A DNA stretch of 44,092 bases, taken from assembly GCA_002869895.2 (NCBI GenBank), contig NEWP02000010.1:97373-141464 (forward strand). The letters run 5' to 3'. The notes beneath the pieces were generated by a model. The model was not told the origin of the DNA. It did no database searches and saw nothing but the letters and a program-made list of their open reading frames with translations. Source of the stretch: Nitrospira sp. CG24E. GTDB lineage: Bacteria; Nitrospirota; Nitrospiria; Nitrospirales; Nitrospiraceae. Shown in pieces: positions 7,580-17,006 of this stretch (position 1 is its first letter; every line of letters starts with the position of its first letter). Made by a program: the position numbers and the translations under genes.

Positions 7580-8041
7580 GTGCATATCCTGGTTGTGGAA
7601 GACGATGAGCGGATTGTCAGCTTTATGAAGCGCGGGCTTGAAGCAGAAGAATATGGCGTGGATATCGCGTCGGGAAAGGCCCAGACCTTCGACCTGACTC
7701 AGTCCCGCATCTACGACCTTATTATCTTGGACATCTATTTAGGCTCGGATGACGGGCTCGACATCTGCCGGACCCTTCGACGGCAATCAGTGCGAACCCC
7801 CATCTTGGTCATGACGGCCGAGGGCTCCCTAGAGACCAGACGGGCAAGCGAGGAAGCCGGCGCTGATGCGTACCTGTCAAAGCCCTTCCCATTCGAAGAC
7901 CTCCTAACAACGATTACACGTCTTCACCAATCCTCCGTGCCTTCCGATACCCCCAAGAACTCCCGGCAGGATTACTCTGCTTCCCGAAGAAAAAATCGAG
8001 AGCGTTTACAAATTGCCGGTTCCAGCGTCAAACGACTATAG
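7580..8041 (+). CDS. Receiver-only response regulator, paralogue
   Basis: 153 residues from a GTG at 7580 that opens directly on HILVVEDDERIVSF, the normal start of a receiver. Phospho-acceptor is Asp51 in ILDIYLGSDDG, with T-A near 78 and the conserved Lys in SKPF. About 33 basic and polar residues follow the receiver; there is no output domain. It is the counterpart of the receiver at 5585 and sits behind the second Pho-box-like promoter in the same arrangement. It is the last regulator before the glycan locus; 77 bp separate it from the first glycosyltransferase. Confidence 0.85.
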   Translation: MHILVVEDDERIVSFMKRGLEAEEYGVDIASGKAQTFDLTQSRIYDLIILDIYLGSDDGLDICRTLRRQSVRTPILVMTAEGSLETRRASEEAGADAYLSKPFPFEDLLTTITRLHQSSVPSDTPKNSRQDYSASRRKNRERLQIAGSSVKRL

Positions 8042-8118
8042 AAAGCGAATCATGATTTATCCATACAGCACATTCGCCCACGCGGTGTCACGAACCGAAG
8101 AAGAACGGAGTTGAACAG

Positions 8119-9393
8119 ATGTTAATCATGCTCTACTCACATGATAGTTACGGCCTCGGCCATATTCGCCGCAGCCTTGAAATTGCGAAACACCTGTCCG
8201 AGAGCATCCCCCATGCATCGTTAGTCATGCTGACCGGCTCGATGCAGGCTCACGCTTACTCCCTGCCCGAACGCATGGAGTACATAAAATTGCCGGCGCT
8301 GACAAAAGACGCCGGGGGACAGTATCGTTCGCGGCTGCTCCCCCACACAATCGATATTACCTTGAAACTTCGGCAGAAGATCATTTTAGAAAGCATCCGC
8401 GATTTGAAACCCGACGTCTTCCTGGTTGACAAGGCGCCGGCAGGAATACTGGGAGAACTATTGCCGGCCCTCCATTTCCTCAAGACCAAATTGCCCAAGA
8501 CCAGGATCGTCTTAGGCATGCGCGATATCGAAGATCATCCCGACCATGTCCAGGCAGAATGGGCCAAATCCGGCGTGGTGCCGTTATTGGAAAACACGTA
8601 TCACTCCATTTTCCTTTATGGTGCGCGCTCTATCTACGATCCGGTCAAAGAATATGGGCTGTCTCCCTCCATTGAAAAAAAGCTCGTATCTTGTGGCTAT
8701 ATAGGCAGAAATCAACCAATACGGTCTACAGAATCCATTCGAGGGGAATTGATGATGCAGACCGATCGTTTGGTGTTGGTCACGCCGGGCGGCGGGGACG
8801 ATGGATATACCATCCTGGAAACCTACGTTCGAATGTTGCAGAAACAATTCACGTCAAGCCGCCCGAATTTCGATACCTTAATGGTCACCGGCCCTTTGAT
8901 GGATCTGAGCAAACGCCAGCGACTGCAGCAGGCGGCGAGTGCGGATTTGGGGCTGACTGTCACCGACTTTACCCCCTACCTGTACGATTATCTGAGCGCA
9001 GCCGATCTCGTCGTTTCGATGGGCGGATATAACACCGTCGTCGAAATATTGACCGCCAACCAACGCGGAATCATTGTGCCGCGCGTTCATCCGCGCCTGG
9101 AGCAATGTATCAGGGCTGAACGTCTTGCGGCCAAAGGCCTCATCGACATGATTCACCCGACAGAGTTGAACCCTGACAGTCTTTTCCATGCAGTCAACCG
9201 TTCACTACAGCAGCCGCGTCCTATTCGTCTACAGGATATCGGGGTGGGGCTTAACGGTGCGGTCAATGTGTCCAGGGCGCTGAAGCAATTATATCTGGAA
9301 AGCCAAACCGTCGAGCCACGCGCCGTGCCATTCCGCAGAGCCTCGGTTCTTGGCGCTGCACCGGCGCTCGTGGAAGCAGAGGCTACGGTCTAA
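8119..9393 (+). CDS. GT-B fold glycosyltransferase (COG4671-like)
   Basis: 424 residues; ATG preceded by GGAG. The N-terminus has HDSYGLGHIRRSLEIA, the G-x-G-H-x-x-R loop of MurG and related nucleotide-sugar transferases. The C-terminal half carries VTPGGGDDGY and SMGGYNTVVEIL followed by an Arg/Glu-rich segment, the UDP-sugar-binding region of this group. It lacks a signal peptide or membrane span and would act at the inner face of the cytoplasmic membrane, adding a sugar to a lipid-linked or free acceptor. The N-terminal half of the protein at 17007-19019 is a paralogue. Donor and acceptor are unknown. Confidence 0.83.
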   Translation: MLIMLYSHDSYGLGHIRRSLEIAKHLSESIPHASLVMLTGSMQAHAYSLPERMEYIKLPALTKDAGGQYRSRLLPHTIDITLKLRQKIILESIRDLKPDVFLVDKAPAGILGELLPALHFLKTKLPKTRIVLGMRDIEDHPDHVQAEWAKSGVVPLLENTYHSIFLYGARSIYDPVKEYGLSPSIEKKLVSCGYIGRNQPIRSTESIRGELMMQTDRLVLVTPGGGDDGYTILETYVRMLQKQFTSSRPNFDTLMVTGPLMDLSKRQRLQQAASADLGLTVTDFTPYLYDYLSAADLVVSMGGYNTVVEILTANQRGIIVPRVHPRLEQCIRAERLAAKGLIDMIHPTELNPDSLFHAVNRSLQQPRPIRLQDIGVGLNGAVNVSRALKQLYLESQTVEPRAVPFRRASVLGAAPALVEAEATV

Positions 9394-9396
9394 ACC

Positions 9397-12057
9397 ATGG
9401 CTACTCGCCCATCGATTAAAAAAATCGGCTACCTCATCAAGATCTTCCCGAAGGTCTCGGAGACGTTCATCCTTCAAGAGATTCTCGACTTAGAGGCCCT
9501 GGGGCTGGATCTTGAAATTTATTCCCTGCAACGGCCCACCGATGACATCACCCACGGCCTGGTCGGTCAGGCCCGTGCGTCCGTCACCTATCTGTCGGCG
9601 TCGCCCTTTGCCCTCCGCCGAAACCCCCTCTGGGCGCACCTGCGTCTCTTTATCACATCGCCCCGGCGGTACCTGTCGACGGTGCGCTTCTGGCTCCGAA
9701 CCCCGGAGCGGCCCTCGCTGTCGAAGTTTCTCCAGGCCGGTTCCCTCACCACATCGCTCCTCGACGCAAACATCAGCCACCTCCACGCTCACTTCGCCAA
9801 TGCCCCCACGAGCGTCGCTGAGCTGGCCCATCGGTTTGCCGGAGTTCCTTACAGCATGACCTGCCATGCGAAGGATATCTTCCTTGCGACCCCCTCCACG
9901 CTTCAGCGGAAAATGCGCCATGCGGAATTCGTGGTCACCTGCACCGAAGACAATCGGCAGTATCTCCAACGTCTCGCAGGCGACAGTACGCCGATTTCCT
10001 GCCTCTACCATGGTCTCAACCTGGTTCGATTCGATACGATGAAGCCGAATCGCGGGGTGCTGCGCTCGACCATCCCCACCATCATGAGCGTGGGACGATT
10101 CAAAGAAAAAAAGGGGTTCCTCACCCTCATCCGAGCCTGCCACCTCCTGGCCCTCCGTGGCTGTCAGTTCCGCTGCTGCATCGTCGGGTACGGCCCATTG
10201 CAAGCCGACATGGAGTCCCTGATCCGAGAGCTGAACCTCGAAGATATTGTCCAGCTCGCCGGCAAAAAGACTCTGGAAGAGGTGGTAGCTCTCTACCAAG
10301 AATCCGATATCTTTACCCTGCCCTGCCAGGTCGCTCAGGACGGCGATCGCGACGGAATTCCCAATGTGTTGATGGAAGCCATGGCCTGTCGCCTGCCGGT
10401 CGTCACCACGGAGGTGTCCGGTATTCCGGAACTGATTCAGCATAACCACAACGGTATCCTGGTGCCCCCGCAAGATCCAGAATCCCTGGCGTCGGCCCTC
10501 GCCCGCCTCATCGATAATCGGAGCCTACGCCAAAACCTCGGGCAGGCAGGACGAGCGACCATCGAGCAGCGATTCTCTTCGATCCAGACCAGCCATCGCC
10601 TCAAGGAACTGCTGCTCAAAGAAGCGCCCACTGCAAGAGCTGAGACCCCCTCTCATGAATCGGAGACAGCCTGCTGCCCCGACCATAGCAGCGCAGATCT
10701 GTCGTCTCATGACGGAACGGGAACGGCAGACCATCGGATCGGGTATATTCTGAAGGGGTTCCCTCGCAGGTCGGAAGCCTTTATCACCAACGAGATCTCG
10801 CTCTTGGAACAGATGGGTCTTCGGCTCCACCTATTCTCAGCCTTTCAAGGCGAGGCAGAAGGCGCAGGATCACAGGCTCGTGCCCTATTGTCGCCGCTCA
10901 CCCATCTTCCTGAAGACAACGAGAAAACAGGCAGCGGGTTTCTCCCCTGGCTGACTGCAAACCTTCCCCGCTATCTTTCCAGCCACGTTCGAATGATACG
11001 AACGTCTCCGCTCCGATATCTACGCGCTGCGTCCGAGGCAGTGAGACTCAGCATCCACTGTCGGTCCGAATTCTTCTCGTGGCCCAAGAAAGTGTTCTAC
11101 AAGGATTTCCTTCGCGCCGGATTTATCGCTGAATTCGTGGTCGAAGCGGGAAACATCCGCCACCTCCACGCGCATTTCTGTCATGGATCGACCACCATGG
11201 CGATGTTTGCAAGCATGCTGACCGGGCTCCCCTTCAGTTTCACCGCCCATGCGAAGGATATATATCTGCCGAAACTCAATCCCGGTGATCTGTTGCAGAT
11301 CAAGCTGCGCCGGGCGAAGTTCGTCGTCACCTGCACCGGCGCCAACCATCAATACCTGGAAGAGGCCTGCCCACAGGGTTCGCCAATCCATACGATTTAT
11401 CATGGAGTCGACACAGCTCGGTTCACTCCGGTCCAGCGGCAGACTCACGCGGTTCCCGTGATTCTCTCCGTGGGGCGTTTTGTGGAAAAGAAGGGGTTCC
11501 CATTTTTGGTGGAAGCCTGTCGAATCCTCAAGGAACATGGGCTAGCGTTCCACTGCCGGATCCTCGGCGAGCCGGATGAACAGACCGAAGTGGTGCAGAA
11601 CCTGATCAGCCGGTATGGACTTGAGAAGCACGTGGCGATCGAGCCCGGCGTGTCGCAGGAGGAACTGCGTGCCGTCTACCAAACCGCCACCCTCTTCGTG
11701 CTGCCCTGTCACATTGTGGACAATGGGGATCGGGACGGGATCCCCAACGTCCTTGCGGAGGCCATGGCGTCCGGCATCCCGGTGGTCTCGACCGCGATCT
11801 CAGGAATTCCAGAATTGGTCGAACACCGGCGCAACGGCCTCCTCGTCGCCCAACGAGACCCTGTAGGCCTTGCCAAAGCTATCGAAGAATTGTTGCGCGA
11901 TCCGCAACTCCGCGATAGCCTAGCCGAAGCTGGGCGCGCGGCGATCGGCCAAATCTTCGATTCGAGTACCACGACCAAACGACTATTCGATCTCTTTCAG
12001 GCGGAACTTTTCGGACCCTCCGCCCACCATAAGGAAATCCATGCTTCTCACCGTTAA
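9397..12057 (+). CDS. Fused tandem GT4 glycosyltransferases
   Basis: 886 residues made of two homologous family-4 glycosyltransferase units. Unit 1 begins at residue 7 (IGYLIKIFPKVSETFI) and unit 2 at 448 (IGYILKGFPRRSEAFI). Each contains a LHAHFA/LHAHFC motif, a HAKDI motif, an SVGRF-x-EKKGF motif, and a C-terminal DGDRDGIPNVL-x-EAMA region with the acidic GT4 nucleotide-sugar signature. Both units look intact, so both could be active, perhaps adding two sugars in sequence. A polar linker of about 40 residues joins them. The gene starts 3 bp after the preceding transferase and overlaps the next gene by 17 bp. Fused tandem GT4 proteins exist, but I do not recognise this one. Confidence 0.88.
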   Translation: MATRPSIKKIGYLIKIFPKVSETFILQEILDLEALGLDLEIYSLQRPTDDITHGLVGQARASVTYLSASPFALRRNPLWAHLRLFITSPRRYLSTVRFWLRTPERPSLSKFLQAGSLTTSLLDANISHLHAHFANAPTSVAELAHRFAGVPYSMTCHAKDIFLATPSTLQRKMRHAEFVVTCTEDNRQYLQRLAGDSTPISCLYHGLNLVRFDTMKPNRGVLRSTIPTIMSVGRFKEKKGFLTLIRACHLLALRGCQFRCCIVGYGPLQADMESLIRELNLEDIVQLAGKKTLEEVVALYQESDIFTLPCQVAQDGDRDGIPNVLMEAMACRLPVVTTEVSGIPELIQHNHNGILVPPQDPESLASALARLIDNRSLRQNLGQAGRATIEQRFSSIQTSHRLKELLLKEAPTARAETPSHESETACCPDHSSADLSSHDGTGTADHRIGYILKGFPRRSEAFITNEISLLEQMGLRLHLFSAFQGEAEGAGSQARALLSPLTHLPEDNEKTGSGFLPWLTANLPRYLSSHVRMIRTSPLRYLRAASEAVRLSIHCRSEFFSWPKKVFYKDFLRAGFIAEFVVEAGNIRHLHAHFCHGSTTMAMFASMLTGLPFSFTAHAKDIYLPKLNPGDLLQIKLRRAKFVVTCTGANHQYLEEACPQGSPIHTIYHGVDTARFTPVQRQTHAVPVILSVGRFVEKKGFPFLVEACRILKEHGLAFHCRILGEPDEQTEVVQNLISRYGLEKHVAIEPGVSQEELRAVYQTATLFVLPCHIVDNGDRDGIPNVLAEAMASGIPVVSTAISGIPELVEHRRNGLLVAQRDPVGLAKAIEELLRDPQLRDSLAEAGRAAIGQIFDSSTTTKRLFDLFQAELFGPSAHHKEIHASHR

Positions 12058-14038
12058 TCAGCCGGCGCCGGCTCAGGACACCGACCGCCGCCGCATCTTC
12101 GCCGCCCCCTATTGCGAGTTGACGGAGGAAGCCTTGCTGCGGCACTTCCAAACCAGGACTGCGATTCAATATTTTCCGGTCCCGGATGCTGTAGAGACCG
12201 CACGTCCCAAGATCGACGGCATGTTGCAGAACCAGTTTGAGTTCAACGGTGAATGTCACAGGCTGCCCTCTCCGATCCTGTGGCTCGATAATCCCAGCCA
12301 GGATCGGGAATGGCTAATCCTGCTCCACAAATTCTATTACTCCGTCGGGCTCGGAATGGCCTATCACGAGACGAACGAATCTGACTATGCCGAGAAATGG
12401 GTTGAGCTCACTAAATCATGGCTCCAAACCGTTCCGAACGATTTTCTGCCGAGCGATGTCGCCGGCCGTCGGATTCAAAACTGGATCTTCGCCCAGCACT
12501 ATTTCGTGAGCACCAGACAGCCGAGCTGCGTGACGCCGGACTTCTATCTTGCCTTCCTGGAATCGCTGCACAACCAGATATCCTACTTGCGCGACCACCT
12601 GACCCCGACCAGGAATCACCGGACGTTGGAACTCTGCGCGATCTTCCTGGCTTCTGTCGTATTCCCGGAGTTTGCTGACGCAGCGGAGTGGCTGACATCG
12701 TCCAGAGATGAACTCGTGAAAAACATTCAATCCGATCTCCTGCCAGACGGGATCCACTGTGAACAGTCCACCGACTATCACCATCTGGTCCTTAAGAATT
12801 ACCTCTGGATCAGGAAGCTCGCCCTCCTCAATCGTATCGAGATGCCCGGAGAGTTCGATGCACTGGTGAAGAAAGCCTTGGAGTTTTCTCTCTACAGCCA
12901 CAGGCCCGACGGGGCAATCCCCTCCCTGAGCGACGGAGATAGCCGCTGTTTCCTGGACCTATTGCAGCAGGGCTATGAACTCTACGGGGGAGAAGACCTC
13001 TTGTATGTCGCGTCGCGCGGCATGCAGGGGCACCCGCCCGCCGAACGTTCAAAAGGTTTCGATGCCGGAGGCTACTACATTCTCCGGAGCGGCTGGGGCG
13101 ACCGGGATGAATCGTATGAGGACGAACGCCATTTGATCTTCGATTGCGGCCCCCTCGGCGCAGGCAATCATGGGCACTTGGACCTCCTCAGCTTCGAAGC
13201 CTCGGCTTACGGCAAACCGCTCATCGTCGATCCCGGTCGTTACACCTACGACGAATCAGGCCCCGTCAATTGGCGGGCCATGTTTCGCGGTACCGCCTAC
13301 CATAATACGGTGTTGGTGGATAAGCGGAATCAAACCAGCTACGAGTGGCGCAAGGGTCGCTTCCGGATCTCCGGCCCTGAGCCGGAGCGGGAGCTTGCAG
13401 CCTTCGCCAGTCAACCAGGTCTCGATTATCTGCACGGAATCGCCAGAAGCCACGAATACCCGGTCATCCACGAACGAAAGGTGGTCTTCGTCAACGGTGA
13501 ATACTGGGTGATCGTCGATCTCCTGAAGGCGCAAGAGCCACATGAGTACGATCTCCTGTTCCACCTGTCCCCACAAGCGCAGGGTCGAATCTGGGTCGGA
13601 TCGTCGCATGACACATTGTCGATCCACTCGCCACAGCTCATTCTCGCGCACCCCTTCGTTCCGAACCTGCAGCCTTCGATCGAGGAAGGATTTGTGTCCC
13701 TCTCCTACGGCGAAAAACACCGAGCTCCGATCGTTCGGTTGAATCAACGAAACTTATGCGCGTGCTTTTTGACCGTCCTGTATCCATATAGAGACGATAC
13801 GCCGACGATCTCTATCGACATGCCGGAATCCCAGGAAGGCCTGCAGGGCTTCCTATCTGCCGAACCGGCAATGGCGAGGATCGCAATTGTGCGTGATGGA
13901 AGACAGGTTCACGACGAGTTGCTGCTTACCGGCCAGGTCGTCCCGGATGGCGGAGGGGCTGAGGCCCTCGCGACCGGCCACCTGCGCGTCTCACGAACGG
14001 ACCAGCACAACCGCCTTCTGTTTCAGTATCAGGTCTAA
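12041..14038 (+). CDS. Heparinase II/III-family protein, no signal peptide
   Basis: 665 residues; ATG at 12041 has AAGGAAATCC in front and lies inside the end of the previous gene. Residues about 35-330 are helical (alpha/alpha toroid, with FYYSVGLGMAYHETNE and NHRTLELCAIFLA), and about 340-640 form the beta-sandwich typical of PF07940, including NHGHLDLLSFEA, VDPGRYTYDESGP and AYHNTVLVD. Known members cleave uronic-acid polysaccharides by beta-elimination. The N-terminus is polar with no signal peptide, so the protein is predicted to be cytoplasmic, unlike most secreted lyases. Within a synthesis locus it may trim the polymer, act in repair or have lost lyase activity. Confidence 0.85.
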   Translation: MLLTVNQPAPAQDTDRRRIFAAPYCELTEEALLRHFQTRTAIQYFPVPDAVETARPKIDGMLQNQFEFNGECHRLPSPILWLDNPSQDREWLILLHKFYYSVGLGMAYHETNESDYAEKWVELTKSWLQTVPNDFLPSDVAGRRIQNWIFAQHYFVSTRQPSCVTPDFYLAFLESLHNQISYLRDHLTPTRNHRTLELCAIFLASVVFPEFADAAEWLTSSRDELVKNIQSDLLPDGIHCEQSTDYHHLVLKNYLWIRKLALLNRIEMPGEFDALVKKALEFSLYSHRPDGAIPSLSDGDSRCFLDLLQQGYELYGGEDLLYVASRGMQGHPPAERSKGFDAGGYYILRSGWGDRDESYEDERHLIFDCGPLGAGNHGHLDLLSFEASAYGKPLIVDPGRYTYDESGPVNWRAMFRGTAYHNTVLVDKRNQTSYEWRKGRFRISGPEPERELAAFASQPGLDYLHGIARSHEYPVIHERKVVFVNGEYWVIVDLLKAQEPHEYDLLFHLSPQAQGRIWVGSSHDTLSIHSPQLILAHPFVPNLQPSIEEGFVSLSYGEKHRAPIVRLNQRNLCACFLTVLYPYRDDTPTISIDMPESQEGLQGFLSAEPAMARIAIVRDGRQVHDELLLTGQVVPDGGGAEALATGHLRVSRTDQHNRLLFQYQV

Positions 14039-14041
14039 ATC

Positions 14042-15532
14042 ATGATGGATCATGCTGTGATCAACGGCCCCCCCCCATCTCGACCTTCCGAGGCCGACTC
14101 AATCAACGACATCCCCCGGGATGGATTGCTCCCGCAACTTGCGGAAATTCTGAATTCCGCAGCCATGAAGGGGCAGCTGCAGGAACGTATGTTTGCATCG
14201 ACCGGGGATCGAGAGCGCTTCCTCATCCGGTTCTGTGAGATCGTCCAGATCCGTTACAAGCCGGAATCCTCCTGCATGGTGAGTTACCGATTGGAGATTG
14301 AAGATGCGGTGACAGGGAACAGAGGAGAACAGATCTTGTGCGGTCGCGCCTACCCACAGGGCCGCTCGCAATCACAGTGGGAGAAGGCAGGAGCACAGGC
14401 CCTTGTTCAGCCACGATTCGGAAATCCGCTCGTCCATCTACCAGAGTTGGAGATGGTCCTTTGGAGTTTTCCCAACGACCGGAAGATGCACACGTTGCCG
14501 GATGCAATCGACCCAATTCACAGCACACCTGAATTCCTCCCGGACTGGCTCGCCTTGCATCTAGGCACAGGGTGGCAAGTGATCAACGCAATCCCCCGGG
14601 TCGTGCACTATGTCGGCGAGCACACTTGCACGGTGCGGACATCGGTAGATCTGGTGCACCGGTCCATGAACGAGCGCCGGACAATGACCATCTTCGGCAA
14701 GACTTATTACAACGGGGAAGGAGCCGAGACCGATCGCGTGATGCGACAACTGTGGGACAGTGAGGCCAGACAGAGCGGACGGTTGGCCGTAGCACAACCC
14801 CTGTGGTATGACGCGCGCCTCCTGACGCTGTGGCAACTGGGTATTCAGGGCGCCACGCTGGAGAACTGCGCTACCGAGAGCCAGGAATTTGTCCCGCTCC
14901 TCATGGAGGCAGCCCGCGCCATTGCTGCATTACATGCTATGCCCCTGTCGCACATCCGGTCGGTCACCCTGCCGGACCTGGTCGCGAAGCTCAAATCCGT
15001 CACAGCAATGCTGATCCGGCGCCGGCCATCTTGCCAGCCGGTCCTTGTCCCTCTCGTGAACCGGTTGATCGCTCAGGCCGAAACGATTCCCCTTCACCCT
15101 ACCGCGACCCTCCACGGCGACCTACATTTGAAGAACCTCTTTCTGACACAGAACAAGGTGGCATTGATCGACCTGGATAACATTTGCGAAGGTCCTCCCT
15201 GTCAGGATATCGGCAGCTTTGTGGCGGGACTGTTTACACGGGCTCTGGCAAAAGGGACGTCACCTTCTCAGGTAGCAAGTTGCGCGCAGACATTCATCCA
15301 CCAATACAGTCAGCTGGTCCCATGGCAAACTGACGAGCCTGTAGTAGCCTGGTTCACCGCCGTGGCCTTGGTGACCGAGCGCTCGTCCCGGTGCGTAACC
15401 CGTCTGAAAGAGGGGCGGCTCGCAATGGTGAACAGTCTCATCGACCTCGCCGATAGGATTTCCAAAACCCGTTCATTGGACTCGGCGGTCGGCGGGGGGG
15501 CTGACAGGCATGAGAGGACCATTGTGCCGTGA
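14042..15532 (+). CDS. APH/choline-kinase-fold phosphotransferase
   Basis: 496 residues. The C-terminal half has HGDLHLKN (His358, Asp360, Asn365) and LIDLDN about 17 residues later, the catalytic and Mg-binding loops of the aminoglycoside phosphotransferase/choline kinase fold. The N-terminal 200 residues are an extended lobe with repeated RxE/RxxY strands. Position between a heparinase-like protein and a second kinase-fold protein suggests it phosphorylates a sugar, lipid head group or amino alcohol used on the glycan (inference). Antibiotic resistance is unlikely in this setting. It is a paralogue of 15623-16984: both share the VVHYVGEHTC/VVNYRPEIRC type segment and the FGKT(Y/F) motif. 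Confidence 0.75.
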   Translation: MMDHAVINGPPPSRPSEADSINDIPRDGLLPQLAEILNSAAMKGQLQERMFASTGDRERFLIRFCEIVQIRYKPESSCMVSYRLEIEDAVTGNRGEQILCGRAYPQGRSQSQWEKAGAQALVQPRFGNPLVHLPELEMVLWSFPNDRKMHTLPDAIDPIHSTPEFLPDWLALHLGTGWQVINAIPRVVHYVGEHTCTVRTSVDLVHRSMNERRTMTIFGKTYYNGEGAETDRVMRQLWDSEARQSGRLAVAQPLWYDARLLTLWQLGIQGATLENCATESQEFVPLLMEAARAIAALHAMPLSHIRSVTLPDLVAKLKSVTAMLIRRRPSCQPVLVPLVNRLIAQAETIPLHPTATLHGDLHLKNLFLTQNKVALIDLDNICEGPPCQDIGSFVAGLFTRALAKGTSPSQVASCAQTFIHQYSQLVPWQTDEPVVAWFTAVALVTERSSRCVTRLKEGRLAMVNSLIDLADRISKTRSLDSAVGGGADRHERTIVP

Positions 15533-15622
15533 ACTTCCATACCCCTTCACGCCCAACCATAGTCTACCTTCTCACTGGCCAACGGGCCGGGCTGGGATGC
15601 AAAGACCTCACGGTGTAGCGCC

Positions 15623-16984
15623 ATGACGATCACGGCCCCTATTACCCCCAGCAAAGCCTTTCAACGCTTCACGACCCCGGCAGTTGTATCAGAGATGCTT
15701 CGATCTTACCTGCCCGAATTTTCCAACAGATCTTGGGAGATAAGGGAGTGCGCAATTGGCGATACCAAGCTGAAAACTTACTTGAGACCTGAGAGCAAGG
15801 TCAAATCTACATTGTCCGTCTGTTACCAAGTCACCCTCAGGGAGGCTGCAACCGGTGAATCTTCCCGACGCATCCTGTACGCCAAGATGTTTCTCGGCGG
15901 CCGCAGTAAAGAAGCCTTTCAACGTCTTACCGACGGCGGATGGACCGACTCGGAGCTTCAACAAGCGATAACCCATGTCCCGGACCTCGACATGATCCTG
16001 TGGAGATTCCCCCACGATCCGGGCCTGCCCCATCTACGCCATCTCATGAATCTGCACGCAGTTCGCGAACACTTACCCGCCGAAGGTCTCAGGAACCTTG
16101 GCATGAGCGGAACACCCCAGGTATTGGCCAGCCACGTGGTGAACTACCGTCCCGAGATACGCTGTACAAATCGGTATGACCTCTACGATCCGCACCATGA
16201 TCGTGCCTCCCAACTGTTTGGTAAAACTTTTCGCGCAGGAGAAGGGCAAGCGCTCAGCGAACGGCTGGAGTACTTCTGGAACCGCTCCCTCGCAGACCCG
16301 AACGCCATGGCCGTGGCTCAACCTCTCGGTTATGCCGCACCAGTCAACACCGTGTGGCAACTTGGAGTCCCCGGCATGCCGCTCCTTCAGACCCTCGACA
16401 GGTCAAATTACGAACAGTACCTCGCATCTGTCTCGAAAGGGTTGGCGTCATTACATACCAGCAACGTCGCAGATTTGGCCACCCATGCGCCTGCCGACCA
16501 TATCGTCGAGGTCCGCAAAAAACTTCTAAAACTCTCAGACGCTATACCGCGCTTGGCGATAGACTTTGAAGCCATGGCTGACCGCCTTGAACAGACCGCG
16601 CCCCATCCATCGGATATTCCATTTCGCCCCATCCATTGGGATTTTCATGTTCATCAGTTACTTGCTTGTAAGGGGAAACTCGTGTTTTGCGACCTTGATG
16701 AGCTCGTTATCGGAGACCCAGTCCAGGATCTCGCCAATTTCATGGTCGATCTTCATTTCCGCAACTTAGACCGGGAGTTTGTGCGGCTCATGGAGGGGGA
16801 ACTCTATCGCTCGTATCGGAAGCAGGCGGAGTGGAACGTGCCTCTCGAACGGTTAGCCTGGCATTCACGCCTCCAGTTTGTTAATAAGGCCTACCGGAGC
16901 TACCTGCAATTTGCTCCAGACTTCGAACAGACCGTTGAGCAGATTTTCCGATTGGCCGCAGGAGACTCGCTGTATGTTGCATGA
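15623..16984 (+). CDS. APH-fold protein with altered Mg-binding loop
   Basis: 453 residues, 90 bp after its paralogue. The catalytic loop reads IHWDFHVHQLL: His338 and Asp340 are kept, but the Asn that binds Mg in the family is Gln345. The second metal loop reads FCDLDE instead of the usual I-D-F/L-D. The general base Asp and the second Asp remain, so activity may be retained or altered. The N-terminal lobe matches the upstream paralogue over FGKTF and VAQPLGY. Cytoplasmic; no signal peptide. The 90-bp gap before it shows no clear promoter. The end of this gene overlaps possible upstream starts of the next gene. Confidence 0.7.
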   Translation: MTITAPITPSKAFQRFTTPAVVSEMLRSYLPEFSNRSWEIRECAIGDTKLKTYLRPESKVKSTLSVCYQVTLREAATGESSRRILYAKMFLGGRSKEAFQRLTDGGWTDSELQQAITHVPDLDMILWRFPHDPGLPHLRHLMNLHAVREHLPAEGLRNLGMSGTPQVLASHVVNYRPEIRCTNRYDLYDPHHDRASQLFGKTFRAGEGQALSERLEYFWNRSLADPNAMAVAQPLGYAAPVNTVWQLGVPGMPLLQTLDRSNYEQYLASVSKGLASLHTSNVADLATHAPADHIVEVRKKLLKLSDAIPRLAIDFEAMADRLEQTAPHPSDIPFRPIHWDFHVHQLLACKGKLVFCDLDELVIGDPVQDLANFMVDLHFRNLDREFVRLMEGELYRSYRKQAEWNVPLERLAWHSRLQFVNKAYRSYLQFAPDFEQTVEQIFRLAAGDSLYVA

Positions 16985-17006
16985 GCCGGCCCACAGAGGA
17001 GACCGC

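Noticed and set aside
7539-7628. Possible small gene in front of the second receiver, to match the 41-residue peptide in the first module
   Set aside because: The only ATG frame overlaps the receiver gene out of frame and has no hydrophobic helix.
8052-8114. 20-codon frame ATG 8052 to TGA 8114 before the first glycosyltransferase
   Set aside because: No ribosome-binding site is seen, and the length is close to chance.
9490-10473. 327-codon open frame on the minus strand
   Set aside because: It is antisense to the well-supported GT4 gene; its residues are a low-complexity mirror of that gene, with no start site or domain.
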